Program-made: the position numbers and the translations under genes
Assembly (NCBI GenBank): GCA_916613615.1
Contig: OU744730.1
Span: 4,929,582-4,993,581, forward strand
Length of the DNA stretch: 64,000 nt
Direction of reading: 5' to 3'
From: Steromphala cineraria
Lineage: Eukaryota > Mollusca > Gastropoda > Trochida > Trochidae
Notes under the pieces: generated by a model
What the model saw: the letters and a program-made list of their open reading frames with translations, nothing else
The model's database searches: none
What the model was told of the DNA's origin: nothing
In this document: positions 8,542 through 21,100 of the stretch, piece by piece
Position numbering within the stretch: the first letter of the stretch is position 1
How the letters are laid out: each line of letters begins with the position of its first letter

Positions 8542-11500
8542 GAGGTCTTACAAACCTGCTTCTAATCATTTTTCTGTTAGCTTGCTTATTTGCTTTATGT
8601 CTGAATCACAAATCTACTTTCTTTACACCTTAATGTTAAAAGTCTCAGTATACAATTTGTTAAGTGCCATTGCAATGTTCAAACATTTAACGTCTCAACA
8701 AATAGTCGTTGTCTTGAGACAACGCATATGAGCTAATAGAAGAAAGGGTTTGCTCATCACACAGTAATTGGGATCATTCACCTTTCTTAACTGGGCTAAT
8801 TAAATGACACTGAAACACAAGATTGATCTGATAGTGGTGTCTCGATACACAATAAGTTCGTGCTTGACCCAACTACCGACTTATTGATTATTGTAGGAGA
8901 CTCACAGCTGTGTTTGTCGAAAGGTACAGCTGTATTTCTCTCACAATTCAAACTGATTATTAAATATAAATAAGTTTATACCATTATTTCATAGTTCATT
9001 TGTCTTACTGCACCATGAAACTAGTTACTAAATTATTTTTAAAAAACATAAAAAGCTTGCATGTATCTTGTATTCATGATATTTAATAACATACCTAGAA
9101 GGTTGGCATTCTATAATATCCTGAAAACATATCTATCAAATCAATATCAACGAAAGGTGGCTATTCATGACTAGTTGTGTTCCTTTGCGTCATTGTCAAT
9201 TTTCCAGCCAAGAATCATAACTTTTATTATTCATTGTCACTAATAAATCTTATCAGCTACAGTCAGTACTACTGGATGATTACAGCACTTACAAAGATTG
9301 ACGTAACTGACCACTACACCATGCTCTATGCCTATTGAATAAAGTGACTCTGCCAACAGATGTGAACATATCATTGTAACTGTTGTGCCTTATGCCAATG
9401 CCTTGGAACTATTGTGTTTTGACGTGTCATAGCTTTTCCTCCCAGGATAGATTATGTGCTCTGTAGATATAACATTTCATGCTCTAACATATCCCCTGTT
9501 ATTCCCCGTTATGAACAAGGCTTGATTATATTCATGGATCCAATCTTTGTCCTGATTTGTCTTGAATTCTCTAATATTTCCTGATTGTAAGAGAGTCAGT
9601 GGAGCATTTCAGTAGTTGAATTATCTGTAAACTAAATCAGCCAAACATCTCTCATATTGAACATAATGATGTTATACAAAATATATTAGATAACCACCTG
9701 ATTTAGTTAAATAATTCTTGTCCTTCGGATCGTCTCATCAAGGGTTGACAACATTTTTAGAAACACACTGTATACGAAGCTGGAGCAGTTCAGTAGTTAA
9801 TTTTCTGTCAACTAAATCAACCAAACATCTCGATTTGAACATGATGATGTTATCTCAAATATATCCTTCAGATGGTATCATCAAAAGTTGATAATATTTT
9901 TAGAAACACACCTGACCTGATAAGGCCACGCTCTCATTTGTGAAACGGACGTTTCTTTGAATGTAATTACCTTCTAATCTGATTAGGAAGTCACTTATTC
10001 TCGTGAGACTTCCTATTTCCACCTTTGGTCTGATGTGTCAGGCCTTGCTTCGTGTTGTACAAGAATATTAGCCTACATTTAGCAACATTCTATTGTTTAT
10101 GTAGACAACTGGACTGCTTGCCATCATTCCCAAACAGGAGTTTATGTCAAAGCAAAGTAAGTTTACTTATACTTTGCCAATAAAACATTCTTTTATTAAA
10201 ACAATAATACAAAATTGGAACACATATTTTACCAGCTTTTTCTGTTTTAGTGTGAAAGTGTGTTGCGGTTAGGTTGATGTTTATCATATTCTTGAGTCTT
10301 GTTCCTTTAGATATTATGCTCAACTGAATCAATGTTCCCTACTAATCATATAACAATGATCAATATGTCAAGATGTGTCAATGACCATCTAACGATTATC
10401 GTATTGAATTGTTTGATTGATCTTTTGAGAAAACCATGAACATTGATCATTGATTTGAAAAGTGCCAAAGAGTATACATAGAACCGTGCGATCTTTTGTT
10501 ATAACAATAAAATATTGATATAGGCCTCCTTGCTCCAATAACTGCTTGATTATTGTGTACTGTCTCAGGGTATGAAAGTCATGAGCTCACGAACAGTACA
10601 TATTTACTGAATAAATAGATTGATTTTTTCGTCATGAGGTCTTTACGGTTCAAGGCTATTGGTGTTTTATGCAGACATATTTTTGTAAATTACTGGACTA
10701 TAGGACATTAATGTAAAGGACCGAAATCTTGAATTAGGTGACATCATTTACTTTCAGATCCAGTGATAAGAAGTTATCGTATGCTCACAATACTGTTTGA
10801 TCTATCACACAGACGAAGATCAAGTTAATAAAATGCTGATTTTATCTCTTTACTATTTAGGCCAAATCCCTGGTTTTTGGCAGTTTCCCCATGCAGCAAA
10901 AAAGTATTCCCAAATCATTTAAATTTTTTCAGTTCATGACAAAACTTATGCTCTCCCAACAACAGATCAAGTCATGAAATGTTGATACAGCCTCTGTTCT
11001 ATTGCGCTGAAATCCGTGGGTTCTGGCAGTTTCCCCTGCGGAAGAAAATTGCAACACAATCCATTTGAATTTCTTTATCAAATGACAACGCTTCTGGCAT
11101 GGAAAGGGTGGTTCATATCACAATGATTTTGTCTTGATTCAGTAGCCAAAATTATGATTTTAGAACAGCGTCGCTCATTGCGCAACTAACTTCGATTGCC
11201 TCCAATCAGGCATCTCCCATTTTATATTTCACAAAGAAGGCGTAATAGTGCAGAGGCTGTATCAACATTTCATGTCTTGATCTGCCTCTGTCATATCACA
11301 CGAACAGGTTGGTTCATGTCAAAAGGCCTTTGCCAAAATTACAGTTAACAAAATGATGACTTTCGAATAGCGCTCCACACAGTAAGACGACTAGTATTCG
11401 TTGTTTCCATTCTGGTGTCACACTTTCTAGTCCACTAAATATGCTAATTAGAACAGAGGCTTGATCAACATTTTATGACTTCATCGACCTCTTTTGGGCG

Positions 11501-11890
11501 AGAATGTCCCGTTTGGAAGCATTGATAATTCCAATCAAATAACAAAACGAGGAAAACAAAAATAACAAAAAGCAAGACAAATAAAAATATATTGTTTCCT
11601 CAATGCATTCATTGCACCATTTGATTTACAGTGGCGCAATCAAAGGTTCTTTTGTGGATTCCTAAATCCAATTTGTTTTCTCTATTTGGATTTGCGCTGC
11701 TCGCTCATTAACAGTTCATGAAATTATTGTATCTGTAACTGTAACGAGTCTTTGGGATGTCCTATTGAAATCAAAAGATTCATTTTAATCAAAATTCATG
11801 ACAATAATATTACAAGAATTAAAAAGCTGTTTGATTCTTTGATCATGAACACCTTTCAAAGACCTTAAAGTAGCTTGATAAATCTTTTAT
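8542..11890. repeat. Tandem duplication A, copy 1 (~3.35 kb)
   Basis: The sequence from GAGGTCTTACAAACCTGC onwards is matched in order by 11935-14600 (offset 3393 at the start), with small indels. It includes near-identical stretches at 10060-10330 and 10480-10860. Copy 1 is longer because it holds the nested MITE cluster at 10862-11507. No coding gene is apparent; the short frames on the minus strand at 10147-10332 and 13434-13619 are the same non-coding segment in both copies. Confidence 0.8.
10862..11507. mobile_element. Nested pair of family-A MITEs
   Basis: An inner copy at about 10949-11291 has inverted ends built on CAGATCAAGTCATGAAATG and its complement. It sits inside an older diverged copy. 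Pieces of the older copy lie before it (CCTGGTTTTTGGCAGTTTCC at 10870) and after it (to GGGCGAGAATGTCCC near 11507). The corresponding place in duplication copy 2 (about 14150-14225) has only the outer pieces. Confidence 0.6.
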
Positions 11891-11934
11891 TGCAAAGTGT
11901 TCTTCATATCTTTTAACATTTCAAGAGGTCGTAC

Positions 11935-14600
11935 AAACCTGCTTCTAATCATTTCTCTGTTAGCTTGCTTACTTGCTTTATGTCTAAATCCCAAACCTAC
12001 TTTATTTAACCTTAATGTTAAAATCCTCAGTATACAATTTGTTAAGTGCCATTGCAATGTTCAAACATTTAACGTCTCAACAAATAGTCGTTGTCTTGAG
12101 ACAACGTATATGAGGTAATAGAAGAAAGGGTTTGCTCATCACACAGTAATTGGGATCATTCACCTTTCCAAACTGGGCTAATTAAATGACACTGAAACAC
12201 AAGATTGATCTGATAGTGGTGTCTCGGTACACAATAAGTTCGTGTTTGACCCAACTACCCACTTATTGATTATTGTAGGAGACTCAACTGTGTTTGTCGA
12301 AAGGTACAGCTGTATTTCTCTCACAATTCAAACTGATTATTAAATATAAATCAGTTTATACCATTATCTCATAGTTCATTTGTCTTACTGCACCATGAAA
12401 CTAGTTACTAAATCATTTTAACAAAACATAAAAAGCTTGCATGTATCTTGTTTTCATGATATTTAATAACATACCTGGAAGGTTGGCATTCTATAATATC
12501 CTGAAAACATATCTATCAAATCAATATCAATGAAAGGTGGCTATTCATGACTAGTGATGTTCGTTTGCGTCATTGTCAATTTTTCAGCCAAGAATCATAA
12601 CTTTTAATGATTCATTGTCACTAAACAAATGACCACTACAGCATGCTCTATGCCTACTAAATGAAGTGACTCTGCCAACAGTTGTGAACATATTCATTGT
12701 AACTGTTATACCTTATGCCAATGCCTTGGAACAAAAAACGTGTCATAGCCTTTGCTCCAAGGATAAATGATGAGCTCAAAAGATATATCGTTTCTTGCTC
12801 TAACATATCCCCTGTTGTTTATCCTTATGAACAAGTCTTGATTATATTCATGCATCCAATCTTTGTCCTGATTTCAAATTCAAAATCTTAAATATTTCGT
12901 GATTGTAAGATTGCCATTATATTACGAAGGTGGAGCAGTAGTTTAATTATCTGTTAACTAAATCACTCAAAAATCGCTCGAATGGAACATAATGATGTTT
13001 TATCAAATATATTAGATAACCACCTGATTTAGTTAAATAATTGTTGTCCTTCAGATCGTATCATCAAGGGTTGATAATATTCTTAGAAACATAAATGGAA
13101 AAGATAGTAATTAAATTACGTTGATGTTATATTCTCTATTCAAAAACGGACAATATTTGATTGTAATCTCCTTTGGGACAACAAGCCATAAAAGATTCAT
13201 TCTTTCAGTGCCTTGAGCCTCACTCTTAGTTGTGAAACGGACATTTCTTTGAATGCAATTACCTTCTAATCTAATTAGGAAGTCACTTATTCTCGTGAGA
13301 CTTCCTATTTCCACTGTTGGTCCGATGTGTCAGGCCTTGGTTCGTGTTGTAGAAGAATATAAGCCTACATTTAGCAACATTCTATTGTTTATGTAGACAA
13401 CTGCTTGCCATCATTCCCAAACAGGAGTTTATGTCAAAGCAAAGTAAGTTTACTTATACATTGCCAATAAAACATTACTTTATTAAGACAATAATACAAA
13501 ATTGGAACATATGTTTTACCAGCTTTTTCTGTTTTAGTGAGAAAGTGTGTTGCGGTTAGGTTGATGTTTATCATATTCTTGAGTCTTGTTCCTTTAGATA
13601 TTATGCTCAACTGAATCAATGTTCCCTACTAATCATATAACAATGATCAATATTATGTCAAGATGTGTCAATGTCCATGTAACGATTATCATATTGAATT
13701 GTTTGATTGATCTTTTGAGAAAACCGTGCATTGATTTGAAAATTGCCAAAGAGTATACATAGAACCGTGCGATCTTTTGTTATAACAATAAAATATTGAT
13801 ATAGGCCTCCTTGCTCCAATAACTGCTTGATGATTGTGTACTGTCTCAGGGTATGAAAGTCATGACCTCACGAACAGTACATATTTACTGAACAAATAGA
13901 TTGATTTTTTCGTCATCAGGACTATATGGTTCAAGGCTATAAGTGTTTTATGCAAACATATTTTTGTAAATTACTGGACTATAGGACATTAATGTAAAGG
14001 ACCGAAATCTTGAAATAGGTGACATCATTTACTTTAAGATCCAGTGATAAGAAGTTATCGTATGTTCACAGTACTTTTTAATCTATCACACTGACGATGA
14101 TCAAGTTAATATGCCGATTTTATCTCTTTACTATTTAGACCAATTCCCTGGTTTTTGACAGTTTCCCTTAGCGGCCAAAAACTCTCCTCAAACCATTTTA
14201 ATTATTTCAGTGGGCGAGAATGTCCCCTTTTGAGGCATTGATAATTCCAATCAAATAACAAAACGAGGATTTGCAAGACAAATAAAAAAGCATTGTTTCC
14301 TCAAAGAATTTATTGCACCATTTGATTTACAGTGGCGCAATCAAAGGTTCATTTGTTGATTCCTAAATCCAATTTGTTTTCTCTATTTGGACTTGCTCAT
14401 TAACAGTTCATAAAACTATTGTAACAGTAAAACGAGTCTTTGGGATGTTCTATTGAAATCAAATCATTTTAAAGATTCAATGACAATATTATTAAAAGAA
14501 TAAAAAAGCTGTTTGATTATTTAATCAAGAACACATTTCAATGACCTTAAAGTAGCTTGATCCATCTTCATGTCAAAGACTTCTTCATGTCTTTCGACTG
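11935..14600. repeat. Tandem duplication A, copy 2 (~2.65 kb)
   Basis: This is collinear with 8542-11890. It lacks the inner MITE and nearby sequence, and it lacks the second copy of a local repeat found at 9780-9915. The last 150 bp (from GAGTCTTTGGGATGTTC near 14435) also recurs at 11748 and 22991, showing that this unit interlocks with the larger duplication blocks that follow. Confidence 0.8.
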
Positions 14601-14910
14601 GCACTAAATGGAACTGACAAAGACATTTTTCGCATGAGATCATTTGTTAATGGCTATGTTCAGAAATGCATTAAGGCAGAGCAAAATTTAAAGTCATAAA
14701 GGTTGTACTTCAAAGGATGCACTCTTAGAAGTACTCCTTTACGAAATATATTTTTATTTCTTCATTCTTGTTACCATGAATTGAGTTCTGGGATTTCCTT
14801 AAAGCATTTATTGTACCAATTGATTTACAGTTGTGCAAGCAAAGGTTCTATTGTGGATTCCTTAATCCAATTTGTTTTCCCCGTTTTGACTTGCCCTGCT
14901 TGCTCATTAA

Positions 14911-15056
14911 AGGGGCAGTAGCACGTTTTAAAGGGGAATATAAGGTGATGTAAGGAAAATTAAAATAAATGATTCCAATTGAAAGACAGTGTATTTAAAC
15001 TAAATGAAGCAGTAATATTTCAAATATATAACGTAATGTTTAGTCATGCGACTCCT
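14911..15056. mobile_element. Truncated TTAA-type MITE copy
   Basis: One end of the family defined at 26330-26666 is present in reverse orientation. It begins AGGGGCAGTAGCACGTTTTA after a TTAA at 14907-14910 and matches about 145 bp of the complete copy before similarity stops. The second inverted end is missing. Confidence 0.65.
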
Positions 15057-15485
15057 ATTTGGATTCTTTATAATGATTCAATGGCAATAACAGTAAATAA
15101 GTAAATAAAAGTGCTATTTAATTCTTTGATCGTGAACACATTTCAATGACCTTAAAGTAGCTTGATTAATCTTTGTTTCAAAGTGTCCTTCATATCTTTG
15201 AACTGGCACTATTTGGAACATACACAGAGATTTTTCACCTGAAACCATTTGTTAATGGCTATGTTCAGAAATGTGTTAACCGTATTATGGTTGTACTTCA
15301 AAGAGAGAACTCCTTTACAGTATTTTTTTTATTTCTATTATCTGGTTACCCCATGTATCCTGGTCTTGGATTCCAAGACAATTGCTAGAGATTAATACTC
15401 ACGTAGATTATTATTAGTTGTAGAAAAGGAAACCTTTTCAATTTATAGTGTATAGGTTTATAGGTTTTATAATTAACAACCAATA

Positions 15486-16008
15486 ATTTCACACTCTGAA
15501 GTATACCGTATTTCCGAACATTGATTGGTCTAGGGCATGGTCATGTATCGAAGTTTCATCGATTCATTTCTCATGAAAAAAAAAAGTGTTCATACTTGTG
15601 TGAACATCGACCGGAACAACTTTAATTCTCCATCCAACATCAAATCAAATGTTCGTCAATAAATCTTTAGTAAAATAACCTAAGGAACTTAAATCATATT
15701 TTTATTAAGAAATATGTTTTGATGTGAAAAACAATCATTCTATCATTTGCTTTAGATCAGTTGTAAGACTACAAAATGGATCTGATCGAATGGAATGATG
15801 TGCATTTACAGTTGCTTGATACTTTTTAGATGACGATCAATATTGCGTACTGTATGGCGTAAATAAAGACAACCTTATACTCACGATGTATACACAAGAG
15901 GTGAAAATGTTACGGTAGAGCAGCTATTTTAATCAAAACACCACTTAAACCACAGTTGTTTACATATTTTGACGAAGATACCCCTGCAAATGGCGGCCAG
16001 CTTCGATC
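15486..16008. repeat. 523-bp segment between 42-bp direct repeats
   Basis: A 42-bp sequence starting TATAGTGTATAGGTTTATAG occurs at 15444-15485 and again at 16009-16050 with only small differences. The sister block has the start of this sequence once, near 23373. The enclosed 523 bp has no inverted ends and no frame I recognise. It could be an unusual insertion with a long target duplication, or a tandem duplication that has since diverged. Confidence 0.55.
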
Positions 16009-17942
16009 TATAGTGTATAGGTTTATAGGTTTTAATATTAACAACCAATAGAAATAAAATCTTTTTTATTTTGGTAGTCAAATACTTTATACTTGCTATC
16101 ATGTGTTTGTTACATTTTGGTAAACAAATAATGAAAATTCTCAAATGCAACGCATACATGTACCATCGAAACATTTTGTCCATTATGTGTCAACTATTTT
16201 GTAAACATTGTAGACTTAATGGCCTTTCAAACGGTAGATTGTATCATTTTTCAAATTGACTGAATTCACAAACTTTTGACAGTTAGAGTGTGGCAGAAAA
16301 AGAAATTAACAACAGAAAAGAATTTATAATTTGTAAAATCAATGCTATTGGAGGCAATGATATTCCCAAATGTCTGTTTTGTGTCTTTTATGAAGAGATA
16401 AAACCTTATGTCATGCCAACCTGCTTTGGCATAATTCCCTTGCTCTTTGTGTAGAAACAAAAAGAATCTGTCAATCTCTTTTCATTATTAAAATGAACAT
16501 AATTGATATGTTGTAAGATCTACATAAACATTAATTTTGGATTTAATTTTCTCATATCGTGACACCATTGATATTGGTTGCCTTATTGGAAGAGGTGGTG
16601 ATAAAAATCAATTGTGTTTGCACAGTCCTATCGAAGAACATGGATCATCACGCTGCTCAAACAACAAACAGAGAGCCATGTTTGACGTCTTGCAAGATAA
16701 ATACGAAAGACGTTTTCCTCAAGGTAGTATTTTATTGAACAAATACCTATTCTGACGACCTCTGACTTTACTTTAGAATGGTCAATACGAAACTTATGGT
16801 TCGATTTTGGTAAAAGAATGATGATTTTTTTAGACGTGCCCTTAACAAACGGAATGAAAATAATGCTCTTCAAACAACAAAAATAAAAAATCTTTCAGAA
16901 GGTCTGATTTTCCTTTCAGGTTATGTCCGGGTAGTTCAGTAAAAAAAACCCATACTTTCATAGAATTTTCAGAACATGTACACTGAGTTCTTAAGAAAAT
17001 ATAACCAAAGCAATTATTTGTTTCATGGTAACTGAAACGTACACAATGCCAGAGCTGGAGGCTTGTTGATGGCTCTGTGAAAATAAAAGTTTAACAAATT
17101 AACAGAGACTTTAATTAGTGGATAACATTGGTATTGATAACATTTGAATGCGTGGTGCCAAACTAGATTCCGTTTATGAAATCACACTCCACTAAAAAGG
17201 TAAAGCCGAGATGACCTTAATAAAATACATAACCATGTTAGGATTAAGATGATGTATTTAACCTAAAACTTATTTTGATATTAAGATGGCTTTATTTCAC
17301 AGATAGACATTCATCAAGTTTCACAGAAACGAACGATCCTCAAGAGAATCTCATTGTCTCCAGGGCAACACACATCTAATCCTTAACTAAATGAGTTTTT
17401 CCAGAAGAAACCAGATTTTAAAGGATAAAGTAAGCTTGACTGTTCAAACATCAATGTCATGAATGTCGTATGTTGATAAAGGGACAATACATAAAGTGGT
17501 ATATGTTGAAATTGCAGCAGGTTTCTGATACAACAGAATTATCATATGGTCAATGACAAAATTATATTAACAGTAAGCGGGCTATTCTTTGTGTTTACAA
17601 TACGAGTTGAACCTGCAGAGAATTAGAGATCTCTGTGCAGTATAATGAATACTGAAACTCCTACTCTTGGTGAGTTCCAACTTATATTTACAGTTTACAT
17701 GTACATGGTTTTTGTCGTGTCATCAAATATTGAACCCGTTATTGATGCTCTATAGAAACAAGCCGATGACAATGCTATGATGTCACATATTTCATGTTTC
17801 TTAAATAATTCTGACGTCAATTATATAATTTTGAAAAATATTATTGACTTACAATGAGTATGCACAAAATAAACTTTGAGAGTCTCTTACAAATCATCAT
17901 CGGCAGAATATTATGAAAAGTTCAACTGATGATTTCAAACTA

Positions 17943-18116
17943 CAGTAGAACACGGATATAGCAAACTCGGATATAGCGAACAATCGGATATAGTGAACAA
18001 ATTTTTAAGTCCCGACCTTATATAATATCATTAAAATCATTTGCGTATAGCGAACACCGGATATAGCGAACTAAATTCTTTGGTCCCTTGGAGTTTGTTA
18101 TATCCGAGCTCTAGTG
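17943..18116. mobile_element. Pogo/Tigger-like MITE (174 bp) with TA duplication
   Basis: The ends are CAGTAGAACACGGATATAGC on the left and the imperfect complement (GCTCTAGTG) on the right. Several internal GGATATAGCGAAC-type repeats are present. TA flanks lie at 17941-17942 and 18117-18118. The CAGTAGAAC start and TA target are typical of pogo/Tigger-type elements. The inverted sister block has the uninterrupted site with one TA at 52505-52506. Confidence 0.8.
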
Positions 18117-21100
18117 TACTCAATTTTATCATACAAACCTAGGAACAGTTATATATTAGAATATTCATTCCTTAAGGTTATGGAATAGGTAGATTTTCTC
18201 TTTCTTTAACGTAAGACATATTCTAGATGCCAAAACTTTCAATACGCATATTTTTAGTTGTACTCAAATAAATCACTGAATTTAACTTAAGGAAGGAAGT
18301 GTGCTTTAAATTATCAGGAAGTATAGTATCCCTTCTATAAGCCATGCAAGATAATGTTGACATGATTTAATGGTTGTATATCCTCAGGGAATATCTCTTA
18401 TAGCCCTCTCCTGACACAACTATCTAAATAAGGTAACATCCTAATGACTTCTGTCTGAGTGAGGATAAAAAACATCTAGTAGTCTGTGTAGAAGATTACC
18501 ATGTATGTTTGTGTCACAGGTTTTAAGTACTGGAGAAGGCTTATGTTCTGGTCTAACCTTCAAGCCCCCAAAGCTTTTGGCCTCAATGATATGACCCCTT
18601 TCTCGATTGCATTTAAAAGCATGATTATGCATACATCTCAAAGCTTTAATTTTCTTATTGGGGTAACAGAACAATAAATTCTTGACAGATATGTAGATAG
18701 TTACATTATCTAATTCTGCATGCTATTATGTTTTTCTTAAGTATATGTACGTATTATACGCCTATTGTATATTATAGTGAATGTCATATAATTCTAGCTT
18801 TTTCTCATGAAGCCAAAAATGTTATCACAGTTCCATTTGAATTCAAATGAATGAATGACACAATGTGGTATCAAAATACATTGCATCAGACCACAAACCC
18901 CTGCATAACTTTCTAAATTAATAGTTTTATGTACTTGCTCTTGTGTTTGATGTTACATCAAAGATTTCAGAAATACAAATAATTAATGGGGTTTGTTCAG
19001 TAAACCAAAATAGACTCAAAGTAACAAGTTATGATTTTAATAGAGTAGTACATTGTAAACATGTTACTGTTGGTACATTATTTTACAAAACAAACCCTCA
19101 GGGATTCACAAGAATGTTTGTTTTTATTTGTATTCATATCCTTATCAGATTTTAAAGTATTGAAGTTGACATTTATTAAGGAAATAAAACTGAAATTCCT
19201 TTTGAATAAACTCTATTGGTTTCCTCAAATTGACATTTTAACATTTCTGAAGGCTGAAAGTCATGGAGTCTCATCTAAAACTCATTTCTATAGGGGGTAA
19301 CGAGGATTTGCTCATATCACATTATTATACATTATTATATATTGTATATTCAAAGTAGCCCATCATCAATGTTCTTGTTTCACTAGGTTGTATTACCTCA
19401 TCTAAAACTTCTTTCGAAAGAGGGTAACGAGGCTGTGCTCTAAACACATTTTTATCTTCAAAGTAGCCAATTTTCTTGTTTGACATGTAAAATCGATGTT
19501 AGATGCATTATTCATTTCCACTTTGTTACCTCTGTTGCACAGAAACACAATGGTTGGAGCATGTCAGAAAGAGCATGAGCTCAATGTGTAAACCTGGAAA
19601 CACAATAATTATTGCAACTCCGATGTTTTCTTGGTATCTTGCATTCTCTGCACAACTCATGGCTGAACCACCTCCAAGATGTCTGATCATAGCGTTCCTT
19701 GGGTTTGCATTAAACATCATCAAGTTTAACAGACAGATTTAATCAGGATTCAACGATGAAGAGGACGTCCTTTCACCATTCCTGATGTTAGCCCTGTATC
19801 TCCACAGGTTTTGAAAATGTAGGAAGTGGCAGAATTGATGTGCTGAATTGAAGAATTGCTACACCAATAATATATTTTGATGTGCTGCTTCCTTCTGCAC
19901 CACTTACGACTTAACAACCACCAAAACACCTGTTCACCAGGTTGGCATTATACTAAGAAATGTTGACGCCATCAAAATGGCAGGCAAGTTGAATCAGGAT
20001 TCACTGATGGGGGGGACGTTCCTTCTCTATGAAAGAGGATGTGTGATCTGATATCTTAATACGATAATGAATCTGTGTAAAAATAGGTACATTTGTATAT
20101 TAGCAAGGTTTAGTGTTGAGATTTTATAAATGTGATGGGAGAAAAAGTGTCGAAGAAGAAGGAAAAGATATACAAAAAATGTAACTTGAGCTTAACATTG
20201 TGTTGGTTCCCTAGCAAGCACTTCATTCAAACTGCACTCACTGAACTGAGCAGTACAAATGGAACGTTAACATGGGAAATGCAGACACATTTAATCACAA
20301 AAAGCGCTCTGTAGCTGCGTTGAATTTACAATTCCTTTAAGCTATTGATATAAGCCATTGTTAGACAAAACTCTAAATTGACTGTAAAATTACCACAATG
20401 ATAATTATTTCATAGCAAAACAATTAACTTGCAATAGACTTTTAATGTGGGACATAAGATGACCCACAGTTGAAAAGGTTCCAACAAAAAGTATAAATTA
20501 AACTTTTCATCGATTTAACACATTACTTTTGCATTCCCACTGTGTCATTAAAGACTGTTTTAAAAGATTGTAAGCTTAAAATTGGTATTGCCAATATAAC
20601 TACTGTGTTAATAAGAGCATTGACATACATTCAGATTTCCTCCATCAGGAATACTACATTTCCTTTTATTCTGTATGGGCTTCCTCCTCAACCATCCATA
20701 TAAACAACCCAAGATGTAGCAGTTTATATAAAATAAAGTTTTTATGATGTTCAACAACTAAAACTACTAAAGGTTCAACCATTGTAACCCCCAATTTAAC
20801 CTGATACAGAGATCGCCTGAACTTATCAAAGTTGCAATGCATGACATTGTTCTCTGAAAAGAACTTATTATTGTTATTTATTCCTAATGAAATAAGTACA
20901 ACTATGTGTAGTCTTGATATTTTAAATCTAGAGAGGATAATTCTTATCTTTATTCTGATTGCGCCACACGCAATAGTGATATGTAGTTATCAAGTGCTCA
21001 GCATAAAACCTATGAAACATTGAAAACGCTTAAGATACGAGAAAAGCGTGCTTTGATTGAACCTACTTTTTGTAAGAAATGTGGTTGGTGTAGGTATTAA

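Noticed and set aside
16537..16755. A 72-codon frame (16537-16755, +) with relatives at 25141-25311 (+) and 53888-54127 (-), as a conserved exon
   Set aside because: Comparing the first and last by codon, I count about 4 silent changes against about 15 amino-acid changes, which is what neutral drift gives. The middle copy has an early stop at 25309. No splice sites or domain support it.
19503..19742. Overlapping frames on both strands (19503-19742 + and 19526-19723 -), also seen in copy 4 near 50944-51132
   Set aside because: The frame is not kept: copy 3 (40644-40850) and copy 4 have different lengths and altered reading, and both strands are open by chance. There is no known domain.
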